DNA of 33,442 bases from a virus. A program made the position numbers and the translations under genes. The DNA lies in the IMG/VR virus record IMGVR_UViG_3300047552_001370, positions 1 through 33,442 of that record. One strand, written 5' to 3'. Positions 1 to 7,587 of this stretch are shown here, in pieces (position 1 is the stretch's first letter; every line of letters begins with the position of its first letter). The notes under the pieces were generated by a model. That model was not told the DNA's origin and ran no database searches. It saw nothing but the letters and a program-made list of their open reading frames with translations.

Positions 1-1
1 A

Positions 2-373
2 ATCAAACAATATAAAAAAATCTTCAAACTAGGTAAGTTAAGAGTAGTGCATACATTGTTTGACTCTAACTCTAGAGGAGGAGGTAGACATCATGCTGCG
101 AAACATATTGATACAATGGGCGCGTCAGTTATATATGGTCATTTTCATGATATCCAAATCTCGTCCAAAGTTACTCCCGAAGCTATATCCCATATGGCTT
201 GGTGTAACGGCTGCCTGTGTGAGCTTAACCCAGCATACTTAAGAAATGGCCCACAGAACTGGTCGCATGGTTTTGCTAATGTTTACTTAAGGAAGAGTGG
301 TAACTTTCAAGTAGACCTGTTAAGGATCATAGAAGGGAAGGTGGTGGTTCATGGAAAAGAACTTGGATGCTAA
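2..373 (+). CDS. Metallophosphoesterase, C-terminal part (5' end outside window)
   Basis: The frame is already open at base 2, so the gene starts upstream of the window; the first internal start codon is a GTG at 47. The visible part has a His-rich GGGRHHAAKH stretch followed by YGHFHDIQ. This resembles the last metal-binding block (GHxH) of calcineurin-like phosphoesterases, where His residues bind a dinuclear metal centre. The two Asp-containing N-terminal blocks would lie outside the window. Phage enzymes of this type are thought to hydrolyse phosphodiesters or phosphomonoesters; the substrate cannot be told from here. It overlaps the next gene by 23 bases, so both are probably in one rightward operon. 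The family call is fairly confident; the specific function is unknown. Confidence 0.7.
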   Translation: MKQYKKIFKLGKLRVVHTLFDSNSRGGGRHHAAKHIDTMGASVIYGHFHDIQISSKVTPEAISHMAWCNGCLCELNPAYLRNGPQNWSHGFANVYLRKSGNFQVDLLRIIEGKVVVHGKELGC

Positions 374-605
374 CCATAAGGAATGGCGCAGATTAATCTA
401 TTCTTGGAATTTTCTTTTTATGTCTGAGATTCTACAAGATTTCCTCTTAGCTGAAAAAACTGAGGATAATATAACCATTTGTTTACTTGCGTTATCGAAA
501 ACTGAGGAACAGGCTAAAAAAATAAGACAAGAGCTTCTAGATAAAGCGAGGGCTCTTTATCCACACGGAGATTCTAAAAAAGATAAACCTTTTTGGGCGT
601 ACTGA
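351..605 (+). CDS. Hypothetical protein, 84 aa
   Basis: I do not recognise this protein. It is small and charged, with an aromatic-rich N-terminal half (WRRLIYSWNFLFM) and a Lys/Glu-rich helical second half, and has no signal peptide or clear membrane segment. The ATG lies inside the end of the phosphoesterase gene and is preceded by a purine-rich GGAAGGTGG. The next gene begins 8 bases after its stop codon. Position and spacing support a real gene in the rightward operon; its role is unknown. Confidence 0.6.
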   Translation: MEKNLDANHKEWRRLIYSWNFLFMSEILQDFLLAEKTEDNITICLLALSKTEEQAKKIRQELLDKARALYPHGDSKKDKPFWAY

Positions 606-613
606 GAAGAATA

Positions 614-1039
614 ATGGAAAAGAAATTTTATAATGAACTTAGAAGAATGCTTCCTTTTATAGATTTTAACTACCTCCCTTATAAAGTAACTCAGGTGATC
701 CTCTCAAAGAAAGGGATAGAGAGTGTAGATGAGATGTTGACTGAGTTATACCTCTTAGAAAGGAAAGCTTACTTTTTAAGACAATCTATATGGAATGCAG
801 CCTATAGATCTGGAGAAGGGCATTTCCTCCAGGGTGAGCCTCGATTGTGGACAAAGAATACTTTTCAAGAACAGGAGACTGATGTATGCAGAAGATGCAG
901 GAGCAAGAGTTGGAGTCTACATGTAAAGCTAAAACTAAGAAAACTTCGAAGAGTATTTCTCAAAAGGAAGCTATCAAATTATTTAAAGGATATGTTAAAG
1001 AGTTTCTCTACCTGGTTCCAGACTTTAATATCGAGGTAG
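614..1039 (+). CDS. Hypothetical protein, 141 aa, C-terminus overprints the next gene
   Basis: Unrecognised. I start it at ATG 614, 8 bases after the previous stop, behind a weak GAGAAG; a TTG at 593 would lengthen it by seven residues. Residues 1-95 look like an ordinary helical protein. The last 50 or so residues are unusually basic (many Lys and Arg) and lie out of frame over the first 154 bases of the next gene. That tail may simply be what the downstream frame allows, or a single-base error near 880 may have lengthened this reading frame artificially. Confidence is fair for the N-terminal part and low for the exact C-terminus. Confidence 0.5.
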   Translation: MEKKFYNELRRMLPFIDFNYLPYKVTQVILSKKGIESVDEMLTELYLLERKAYFLRQSIWNAAYRSGEGHFLQGEPRLWTKNTFQEQETDVCRRCRSKSWSLHVKLKLRKLRRVFLKRKLSNYLKDMLKSFSTWFQTLISR

Positions 1040-1320
1040 AAGCTGCAGACCTTGGAGAAGGCACTTGTGCTGCGTCCCATATCAATAACAACTACGCAAT
1101 GATTTCTCTTAATATAAATCCTCATTTTACAAAACATACTAAAGAGGACTTAAAGGACTCTGCCCTACATGAGGTTATCCATGTAGTGATTTCACCTTTG
1201 ATGTTTGAGTTGTATAAATTCTATAGTTGTGATTATGTGGAGAGTCTCATAGAGCCTGTTGTAGTGAGATTAGAAAAGATTCTTAGAGGTAATAACTTAA
1301 TGCACGAGGTGGGAAAATGA
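886..1320 (+). CDS. Putative zinc metallopeptidase (HEVIH), 144 aa
   Basis: Residues 95-99 read HEVIH, a classic HExxH zinc-protease motif, within a predicted helix (LHEVIHVVISPL). A later conserved-looking Glu lies at 123 in SLIEPVVVRLE. Small phage proteins with HExxH followed by E-x2-V-x-RL are familiar; I know no proven substrate. There is no signal peptide, so it probably acts in the cytoplasm. The first 25 residues are Lys/Gln-rich and look disordered. The ATG has a good GGAG eight bases upstream, although it lies deep inside the previous gene, and a stop in this frame at 880-882 prevents a longer start. Its stop overlaps the next ATG (ATGA at 1317-1320), which implies translational coupling. 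Confidence 0.65.
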   Translation: MQKMQEQELESTCKAKTKKTSKSISQKEAIKLFKGYVKEFLYLVPDFNIEVEAADLGEGTCAASHINNNYAMISLNINPHFTKHTKEDLKDSALHEVIHVVISPLMFELYKFYSCDYVESLIEPVVVRLEKILRGNNLMHEVGK

Positions 1321-1934
1321 AAAAGTTTATAGGTGTATTTCTTTTACTGGGATGTTTCTTTTCCTATAAGGTAAAGGCGTTTTCTCAGAGGTTATCAAAG
1401 CCTGAGCACTTATCTTATATCAATCTTCCTGCAGGTACGGAAAGTATTAGGGTAGACCCAGAAGGATCTCTTTATGGAGGCAGGCCTTTTAGCTCTACTA
1501 CTAATTATAAATTAGTAATAGATAGGTCTAATCTCCCAAAGAGTGTATTCAATGATGCTATCTATACTGCTGTAGTCATGGCAGCAGATTCTTGGAATCT
1601 ATTTATGGGAGATTTTACCTTTATCAGTCAAAACCAAACTAACTATAACGGAGTAGTTACTGTAAAATTTGTAGATCTCACTGCTAATCTACCACTAGGT
1701 TTTATTACTAAAACTCCAGAAGAATTTAATTGTACTATCACAATCACTAAAGTTTCTGCAGCAAAAAATTGGAAGCTGCATGCCCACGAAATGGGGCATT
1801 GTTTTGGGTTAGGTCATGCACTCCCTGTTTCAAGTCTTGACGGGTTCTATTCTTTAATGATACCTTCTAGTGGAGGTTCTCTTACTAGGTTTAATATAGA
1901 AATGAGAGAACTCATAAGGAAAAACATGCAATGA
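1317..1934 (+). CDS. Exported matrixin-like zinc metalloprotease, 205 aa
   Basis: Residues 157-167 are HEMGHCFGLGH, the full HExxHxxGxxH zinc-binding signature of metzincins. SLMIPS at 179-184 fits the downstream Met-turn, so this is a matrixin-type fold. The N-terminus (MKK, then FIGVFLLLG) is a signal peptide; VKA ending at residue 21 suits signal peptidase I. An alternative lipobox, LLGC, ends at Cys13 but would give an unusually short leader. The protein should therefore act in the periplasm, on the surface or outside the cell. It is coupled by ATGA overlaps at both ends (1317-1320 and 1931-1934). Such a protease is not a standard phage structural or lysis gene; host-envelope remodelling or a fitness role is inference. 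Confidence 0.75.
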   Translation: MKKFIGVFLLLGCFFSYKVKAFSQRLSKPEHLSYINLPAGTESIRVDPEGSLYGGRPFSSTTNYKLVIDRSNLPKSVFNDAIYTAVVMAADSWNLFMGDFTFISQNQTNYNGVVTVKFVDLTANLPLGFITKTPEEFNCTITITKVSAAKNWKLHAHEMGHCFGLGHALPVSSLDGFYSLMIPSSGGSLTRFNIEMRELIRKNMQ

Positions 1935-2422
1935 AGATGAAATTTACACACCGTAAAGCGTCCATGCAGGATCTACCTGCGCTAGCTCCTTTAGCAGCAG
2001 CTTTATTGAAAGATCAGAAACTTCCGTTTAAAACTACTGGGGAAAAGGCAACACCTTGGTTTGTGAATAGATATCTAAGAAGCCCAGAAGGAGTCTGCTT
2101 TATAGCAGAAGCTGAGGATAAGATAGTAGGGTGGATAGGGGCTTCAATAGCCCCTTACGCCTTTAGTGACGAAGACCTTTGTCAGGTTGCAGCTTGGGAT
2201 GTGCACCCTGACTATAGAGGAGTAGGTGTAGGAAGAGTTTTATTATCGAAGGTAATGGCTTGGGCTAGATTAAGGGGAGTTAACCTTGTCTCAGTAGGTG
2301 TTAATGCCGATGCTTCTTCTCATCCAGAAGCAGCGTATACAGCTTTAGAAAACGTAGGGTTTAAGGAATTTGAAAGAACTTATTATATTAAGGTGAGAGA
2401 TGAAAACTCAAAAGAGATTTGA
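1931..2422 (+). CDS. GNAT-family N-acetyltransferase, 163 aa
   Basis: The protein fits the GNAT fold. Beta strand 4 is WDVHPDYRG, followed by RGVGVGRVLL, which matches the acetyl-CoA pyrophosphate-binding R/Q-x2-G-x-G/A loop, and near the C-terminus AAYTALENVGFKEF fits the usual end of the fold. Length is normal for a stand-alone GNAT enzyme. The acetyl acceptor is not predictable from sequence; in phages these enzymes may modify host or phage proteins or small molecules. The start overlaps the protease stop (ATGA), and the end overlaps the next gene by 23 bases. Family confidence is high, function unknown. Confidence 0.85.
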   Translation: MKMKFTHRKASMQDLPALAPLAAALLKDQKLPFKTTGEKATPWFVNRYLRSPEGVCFIAEAEDKIVGWIGASIAPYAFSDEDLCQVAAWDVHPDYRGVGVGRVLLSKVMAWARLRGVNLVSVGVNADASSHPEAAYTALENVGFKEFERTYYIKVRDENSKEI

Positions 2423-2660
2423 AGAGTTTGACTTTGCTAAGCTGGCTAGATTTGTAAAGAAATGTCAGACTATTCCTGATTATAAGTTATTTATAGAGTA
2501 TATCCTTTTATTGAGACAGGAGTATCTGGATGATTTGAGAGAGTCTACTGTAAAAGGTAATACTACAAAGGCAGCAATAGCTTGTGGTCAAGAGAAAACT
2601 CTGATAGATCTAGAAGATAATATTAAATATATTCTTGGATTCTCATACAAGGTAGACTAA
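2400..2660 (+). CDS. Hypothetical helical protein, 86 aa
   Basis: Unrecognised. It is predicted mostly helical and charged, with a Leu-rich middle (FIEYILLLRQEYLDDL) and a C-terminal KTLIDLEDNIKYIL helix. There is no signal peptide or metal motif. The ATG sits within the acetyltransferase end behind AGGTGAGAG, which serves as the ribosome-binding site. It belongs to the same tightly overlapping rightward operon. Gene call good, function unknown. Confidence 0.6.
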   Translation: MKTQKRFEEFDFAKLARFVKKCQTIPDYKLFIEYILLLRQEYLDDLRESTVKGNTTKAAIACGQEKTLIDLEDNIKYILGFSYKVD

Positions 2661-2673
2661 TAAAGGAGTACTT

Positions 2674-2772
2674 ATGAAAACAGTAGAAGATCTTGATAAT
2701 TCGGTTAGAACTTTAGAAGTGTGGATTAACTATATGACAGAGTTTAATTGGGATTATTATCTACCTTATTGA
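2674..2772 (+). CDS. Small hypothetical protein, 32 aa
   Basis: This short gene starts 13 bases after the previous stop, behind a strong AAAGGAG. It encodes an acidic, aromatic-rich peptide (MKTVEDLDNS at the start, ending WDYYLPY). Its last 7 bases overlap the end of the leftward gene at 2766, so the two transcription units converge with no spacer and no obvious terminator hairpin. The ribosome-binding site is the main support; I do not recognise the product. Confidence 0.5.
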   Translation: MKTVEDLDNSVRTLEVWINYMTEFNWDYYLPY

Positions 2773-3002
2773 AAGTTACCAGTTTCCACACACTTCTTGA
2801 AGGCGTCATTTATGTCTTGCCAGTTGTCTATTAGTTTACGTAATTCTTCTCCGCAGACACATCCTCCTTTTACATTTACTGGGCGTACTGCAGGAGTATA
2901 AGGCTTTGGCATGGCTGTGAGTTTAGAGGAACAAGAGAACATTGCACATAAGATTATTATACCTAGGATAGTCCATAAGATGACTTCTATTACTTTAAGC
3001 AT
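2766..3002 (-). CDS. Putative outer-membrane spanin-like lipoprotein (Rz1-like), 78 aa
   Basis: A hydrophobic N-terminal segment (residues 5-23, ILWTILGIIILCAMF) leads to FSCSSK, so Cys24 could be a lipidated Cys, though MFSC is not an ideal lipobox. A Pro-containing linker (MPKPYTPAVRP) follows, then a Cys pair (CVC) and a charged helix. Small size, lipoprotein-like start and Pro-rich linker fit o-spanins, which join the inner-membrane partner to disrupt the outer membrane at lysis. It overlaps the upstream spanin candidate by 13 bases and lies at the end of the lysis cassette. It is the last gene of the leftward unit. Confidence 0.5.
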   Translation of the reverse strand: MLKVIEVILWTILGIIILCAMFSCSSKLTAMPKPYTPAVRPVNVKGGCVCGEELRKLIDNWQDINDAFKKCVETGNFQ

Positions 3003-3292
3003 TTATCTGACTCCCAGGAATTATTAGATAACAAACAAGACTCTCTAGTATCATCAGTTGGAGCTATTTCCCTTGAGATGTGCAATAATTCTTTCCTCGA
3101 TTGTATCTCCCTCTCCATCTTCTCCTTCTTCTGCATCATACTCAAAGTACTCTCTAAACTCTGCAGAGCTGTCTTCGTCGTAGAATCCTTCCTTCCCTTG
3201 AGGTAGAATCCAATTAACAAGCTGATCCCAACTAAGTTTATTGATATCAATTTCCAGTGAGTGAAAAAAAATTGTGTTACTTCTTTCATCAT
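2990..3292 (-). CDS. Putative inner-membrane spanin (Rz-like), 100 aa
   Basis: One membrane segment near the N-terminus (about residues 15-31, ISINLVGISLLIGFYLK) is followed by a charged, coiled-coil-like helix (residues 40-75) and a C-terminal tail with two Cys. This is the topology of i-spanins such as lambda Rz: an N-terminal anchor in the inner membrane and a periplasmic coiled coil. It sits downstream of the endolysin and overlaps a lipoprotein-like gene, the usual Rz/Rz1 arrangement. AAGGAT precedes two adjacent ATGs (3292 and 3289), and the second is better spaced. The call rests on topology and context, not on recognised homology. Confidence 0.55.
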   Translation of the reverse strand: MMKEVTQFFFTHWKLISINLVGISLLIGFYLKGRKDSTTKTALQSLESTLSMMQKKEKMEREIQSRKELLHISREIAPTDDTRESCLLSNNSWESDKCLK

Positions 3293-3307
3293 ATCCTTGA
3301 ACTATTA

Positions 3308-3607
3308 TTAATCTTGGTCCTGAGTCTGTATAGGATGGATAGGTTGGAGTTGTAATAACTGCCTCCTTAACTCTATATTCTCAATCTCTAACTTAGAGAT
3401 CTCTTCGTTAAGAGCTCTTACTTGTGACTCTAATGCGTCTATTCTTTGACGCATTATATCCGCCCATTTAAATATAGATTCCAATACTATGTGATCTGCC
3501 TCTGCTTTATTCTTCTTCTTACTGATTATAGCAGACGCAATACTTCCTAGTACACTACTCCCAACTATTGCAGGTATAGTTACTCCTAAAAGCTCTATCA
3601 TACTCAT
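3308..3607 (-). CDS. Membrane-anchored coiled-coil protein in lysis cassette (holin or spanin-like candidate), 99 aa
   Basis: The N-terminus holds one hydrophobic Gly/Ser/Ala-rich segment (residues 4-27, LLGVTIPAIVGSSVLGSIAS). A basic KKKNK stop-transfer follows, then a long heptad-rich helix (about residues 45-88) and a Gln/Pro tail. I start it at ATG 3607 because that ATG overlaps the endolysin stop as ATGA; a TTG at 3613 is possible. No other membrane protein lies next to the endolysin upstream, so it is a holin candidate, but a single span plus long coiled coil also resembles an i-spanin. Function is inferred only from position and topology. Confidence 0.5.
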   Translation of the reverse strand: MSMIELLGVTIPAIVGSSVLGSIASAIISKKKNKAEADHIVLESIFKWADIMRQRIDALESQVRALNEEISKLEIENIELRRQLLQLQPIHPIQTQDQD

Positions 3608-4002
3608 GGCCAATTATCCTTTATAAATTCCATGACTGTTGGAGTAGGACAACTTTTACCCTGCTTCCTGGCAGAAGGGTACTCACAATGCCCTGATACT
3701 TTCTTTATTTGGTGAGACCTCTTTAAATCTTCAACTAAAAATTTTAAGGAATCGAATTGCTCTTTAGTAAATTCTTTCAATCCTATTAAACAGATTCCTA
3801 TCGAAGTCATATTTACTTCTGGGCAATGGGCTCCAGACATATAGATAGGCCTTCCTTCTTCAACCTTACCATCCTTAGTAATTACATAGTGATACCCTAT
3901 GTCTCTCCACCCAAGTCTATCTTTATGGTATTGTCGTATAGACTTGGCATTACCAGTCTCTGTAGCAGAACAATGTATAGTGATGTTATCTATAGGCCTC
4001 AT
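3604..4002 (-). CDS. Endolysin: N-acetylmuramoyl-L-alanine amidase (T7 lysozyme type), 132 aa
   Basis: The protein closely follows T7 lysozyme (amidase_2 fold). Zinc ligands fit His10 (ITIHCSAT), His105 (VSGHCEYPSA) and Cys118 (GKSCPTP). Tyr37 in GWRDIGYHYVI and Lys116 match catalytic positions of T7 lysozyme. It cleaves the amide bond between muramic acid and L-Ala in peptidoglycan at lysis. It has no signal peptide, so release should need a holin. Length is slightly under T7 lysozyme because the N-terminal extension is missing. In T7 that extension contributes to RNA polymerase inhibition, and no phage RNA polymerase is seen in this window. Start overlaps the upstream stop as ATGA. Confidence 0.93.
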   Translation of the reverse strand: MRPIDNITIHCSATETGNAKSIRQYHKDRLGWRDIGYHYVITKDGKVEEGRPIYMSGAHCPEVNMTSIGICLIGLKEFTKEQFDSLKFLVEDLKRSHQIKKVSGHCEYPSARKQGKSCPTPTVMEFIKDNWP

Positions 4003-7000
4003 TTATTCCTCAGCTTAGCTTTACGTTTCTTGTTTTCATCCCCATGAAAAAGCTTAGATGTAGGTAACCCCAGCATTCCTCTAACATCTCCTTTTTGACC
4101 TGCCTCAATCTTCTTCATTAAACTCACAGCAGGCAACCAATTAAGACCAGCCTTACCAGCTTCTACATATTTACCTTGAGCAAAGTTATCAACTACACTG
4201 CCTACTAGAGGGTTTATAGTAGGGCTTAATAAGTTCACCCCTGACGTGGCAGGATGCTGAGTTGCTAAATCTGTATTAGTAGAATAATCTAATAGCCCTA
4301 AAAGGACTGCAGGTATTGCGGCTCTCTTACCTATATTAGATATCAAAGATTTACCTGTGTTCTTCCCTTGGTCTACTGCAAGGTATCTGCTCCAAGCTTC
4401 AGATCCCCAAGAAGTGAATGGAATTACTCCACCCAATTTACCTTTGAATACTCCCGGTCTATTCACATAGTCCTGAAAGAAGTTAATCCTATTGGCTTTG
4501 ATGATCCCATACTCTACACCAGCAGCATGAGCATTACCTGTTTTCAAGACATCTAGGACTATCTGTCTTTCTCCAGAATTCATAGGAACCTGAGCTAGAT
4601 AGTTGTACTTGTTAGGCTCTGCCATGAACTCTTTATAAGACATTAGAAATGACTTCTGCCTGTTACTCTTTTCTATGGCTTCAAATACTTTAGTCCCTGG
4701 CTGAGCTGGAGCAGTAATGATCTTTTCTGCTATCTCTAGCCCCCTAGGAACTTTACCAACTCCTGGCATATCCAGGACTCTCTGCTCTCCTTGGGTAATA
4801 AATAGTTTACTCTTTACAGTCTCTATGAGAGCTTTGTCTTCTTTACTCTTAATAGGTTTAGCCCATTCTTTGACCACATTTTTATAATCTTTCAGTTCAC
4901 CAGAAGCCATAACTGGAACGTTTAGTTCGTTCATTATCAGAGGCTTTAATCTCATGCCTAGAACATTTTTATACATGAAGTTGTATGCACTATTGCGTAT
5001 GGCGTCGAATAAGGGCATGTTCTCGTTAGAGGCCATAGCCGACAATCTATCAATTATCTTTTGGTTCTGCCCTTGAAACTCTTTATAGGGGATACGACGA
5101 GCGAGCCTAGGGTCCTGGAATCCCATAGATTCTCCCATTTCATCCAGCCACATATTAGCTACATCATCTTTCTGTAGCAGTTTGAGCTGAGAATAGATCT
5201 TCGTCATTTCTGGTACTAATTTTCCTACAGTTCTTTCTCCAGCTACCATGTTGGAATATCTTTTTAAAAGAAGGTACGGATTAGTCTCATGAATACTAGG
5301 ATCAAACACACCATGTGTTCTCTCATTCTCGAAGGTAAGAGTCTGATCTCCGAGTATGGTTTTACCCTTACCAGTACTATGTTTAGGAATCTTCTCCCAT
5401 AAAGGAACATACCCTGGAAGGTATTCAGCATTGCTTTGAGACTGCAGATAATCAAATGCAGCTCTCCATTTACCCATGACCTCTTGTTGCTCTATAGTAG
5501 GTCTCTTACCTTCCTTTGGGAAGGCAGGAGTGTTTACCTTAACTTGACCATTAGTTTCTACTTTCAAGGGTGACTCGTCCCACACTATACCTTGAGTCCT
5601 AGTCCTGGTATAAGGCAGCCAAGAGATAATATCCTGCTCAGATAGCCCGTTCTTTTTTGAGTCTTTTATAAGCCCTTTAAAGTTCACTACTGAGTCTAAT
5701 CTAATCTCTTCATTAATCTTTTCTCTACGAGCGGTAAGCACTTTAGGGTAGACTACTCCAGACTCTACCCCAGCTAACCTAGTAGGTTTCTCCCAAAAGT
5801 CTGTACCCGTCTTTATATCTCTTTCCGAGAAGTTCTTACTTAAAGTCTTACCTGATTCTGATACATATCCTTTAGCATTTACCTCCGTAAATACTTCTGG
5901 GAAATTCTTCATGAAGGCGGCTCTATAGGAAGTCTCAGCCTTCTTTATCAAAGATAATTTCTGAGATGCTGAAAGAGAGGGATCACTAACTCTAGATACC
6001 TCAGTGGTTAAGCTAGCAACTCTTCTTTGAAAATCTACAGTAGTCTCCCCTTCAAGAGGAGTAGCCTCTCTAGCATTACTTAATTTACTTAGAACTTGTT
6101 CCTTCACAGAAGTAGGTGGAGACATCTTTTCTGGAATACCTTTTAAACCACCAAAATCTCCCACTCTGTTAGGTCCTACTCCAAGTTCTCCACCAGTGCC
6201 AGAAGGTCCGTCAGTATCAAATTTAAGCTTAGATAAGGTAACTTCCTCTAGCTTCTTACCACCTGGCTTACCATTGGGTTTAAAGCCCCATACAGCTCCT
6301 AATGCCGTCTGAGCTATGGTCTCTTCCATATCTGAGCCTGTAGCCGTGCTAACAGCCCCTCCTACAGTGCCAGATACAATAGCTTTAGCTATTGGGTTTA
6401 GCTCTAACTTCCCAATGACATCAAAAGCTTTACCCATTCCAGCGCTTATAGCTCCGGTAGTAATAGCTTCTTGAGCATTCCCTGTAGTACCATAACTTTC
6501 TAGACCTGATTGCACACCCATAGTAGTAGCAGCACCAAGCCCAGTAAACCTTTGTAAGGTCATCAACTGAGCCATGTAGAGGGCTCCCTGGGCACCACCT
6601 TTAGCTACCTTATTTCTAACTGCTTCTAATGAGGAACTAGCTTCAGGTTCTAACTTACCAGCTACATTTTTAGCACTTTCTCTAAAACCAGATAGCTCCT
6701 TCTTAGCTGCCTCTGCTTGCTCAGATCTAGCATTTAGATAATCCATTGCTAGATTAGGAGAAACGCCTAGATATTCAACTAGATCTTTAGTAAGTTCTAT
6801 TTGCTTAGTGGCTAGGTTATTAACACCTTGGAGCGTACCAGCCGCCATATCAGCACTTTTCACAGTAGCTTGTAGTACAGCCTTACCGAGGTTTTTAGCT
6901 CCTCTTACTGGGTTTATAAAGTCCATTACCTGTTGTTTAGTAGAGGGGGTCTCCTCAGTCATCCCAGCATTAGTCATGATCTGAGAGACATAATTAGTTG

Positions 7001-7586
7001 TTTCTTTAAACCTTTTCCATTTTCCACTATCCACATTACCTGGCCCTGCATTATATGCAGCTAGCGCCAGATCCCAGGATCCATATTTCCCATAAAGATC
7101 CTTCATATAGCGCATACCTGCATCAGCAGATTGCTTCCAATCGTACGGATCAGTTATTCCATATTCTTTTGCAGTAGCATCAATAAACTGGAACATCCCT
7201 TTAGCTTGACCATATTTTGTCATAGGGCCAGTAGCTCTAGGGTTGAACCTAGATTCTTGCCAAGCCTGAGCCATAGCTAGATCTGGAGGTACACCATTCT
7301 CATTAGCCTTCTCAATAATGTAAGAGGCGTACATGTTATTGACTTTATCTGTAGCTTGTATCTGCTTCTTCTTTGGGGAGACTGGTAGATCGGCAGGAGC
7401 CTCTCCCATAGGTTTATTTGAAGCTACCTTATTAATGACCCCTTCTTCCTCACTGAAGCCACTATTACTGATCATCCTCTCTGCAAAGGCTTTAGGGTCA
7501 AATTTAGATACTTCACTAGTATTAGAAGTGACTGGTTGAGACTCAGCAATCTTTTTTGCTGCAAAAGCTTTGGGATCAAACGCCAT
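3999..7586 (-). CDS. Large virion/ejection protein with N-terminal lytic transglycosylase domain, 1195 aa
   Basis: Residues about 85-205 form a soluble lytic transglycosylase (SLT, goose-lysozyme-like) domain. The catalytic Glu fits position 111 (QESRFNP); the supporting motifs are GMFQF at 130-134 and AAYNAGPGNV at 176-185. It should cut MurNAc-GlcNAc bonds to open the cell wall during DNA entry. A short FDPKAFA motif occurs twice in the first 40 residues. The remainder is long, mostly helical and not recognised, with Ala/Gly-rich segments around 345-420 and a basic C-terminus. Size, an SLT domain and a place after the nozzle and before lysis genes match podovirus internal virion proteins (compare T7 gp16). 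ATGA-coupled to the endolysin gene. Confidence 0.85.
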   Translation of the reverse strand: MAFDPKAFAAKKIAESQPVTSNTSEVSKFDPKAFAERMISNSGFSEEEGVINKVASNKPMGEAPADLPVSPKKKQIQATDKVNNMYASYIIEKANENGVPPDLAMAQAWQESRFNPRATGPMTKYGQAKGMFQFIDATAKEYGITDPYDWKQSADAGMRYMKDLYGKYGSWDLALAAYNAGPGNVDSGKWKRFKETTNYVSQIMTNAGMTEETPSTKQQVMDFINPVRGAKNLGKAVLQATVKSADMAAGTLQGVNNLATKQIELTKDLVEYLGVSPNLAMDYLNARSEQAEAAKKELSGFRESAKNVAGKLEPEASSSLEAVRNKVAKGGAQGALYMAQLMTLQRFTGLGAATTMGVQSGLESYGTTGNAQEAITTGAISAGMGKAFDVIGKLELNPIAKAIVSGTVGGAVSTATGSDMEETIAQTALGAVWGFKPNGKPGGKKLEEVTLSKLKFDTDGPSGTGGELGVGPNRVGDFGGLKGIPEKMSPPTSVKEQVLSKLSNAREATPLEGETTVDFQRRVASLTTEVSRVSDPSLSASQKLSLIKKAETSYRAAFMKNFPEVFTEVNAKGYVSESGKTLSKNFSERDIKTGTDFWEKPTRLAGVESGVVYPKVLTARREKINEEIRLDSVVNFKGLIKDSKKNGLSEQDIISWLPYTRTRTQGIVWDESPLKVETNGQVKVNTPAFPKEGKRPTIEQQEVMGKWRAAFDYLQSQSNAEYLPGYVPLWEKIPKHSTGKGKTILGDQTLTFENERTHGVFDPSIHETNPYLLLKRYSNMVAGERTVGKLVPEMTKIYSQLKLLQKDDVANMWLDEMGESMGFQDPRLARRIPYKEFQGQNQKIIDRLSAMASNENMPLFDAIRNSAYNFMYKNVLGMRLKPLIMNELNVPVMASGELKDYKNVVKEWAKPIKSKEDKALIETVKSKLFITQGEQRVLDMPGVGKVPRGLEIAEKIITAPAQPGTKVFEAIEKSNRQKSFLMSYKEFMAEPNKYNYLAQVPMNSGERQIVLDVLKTGNAHAAGVEYGIIKANRINFFQDYVNRPGVFKGKLGGVIPFTSWGSEAWSRYLAVDQGKNTGKSLISNIGKRAAIPAVLLGLLDYSTNTDLATQHPATSGVNLLSPTINPLVGSVVDNFAQGKYVEAGKAGLNWLPAVSLMKKIEAGQKGDVRGMLGLPTSKLFHGDENKKRKAKLRNK

Positions 7587-7587
7587 C

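Noticed and set aside
593-613. TTG start extending the 141-residue gene upstream
   Set aside because: It would lie inside the previous gene with no ribosome-binding site; ATG 614 directly follows the previous stop.
7500-7586. FDPKAFA duplicate at the start of the ejection protein as a mobile or recombination trace
   Set aside because: Only a short motif is repeated; more simply a functional N-terminal repeat.
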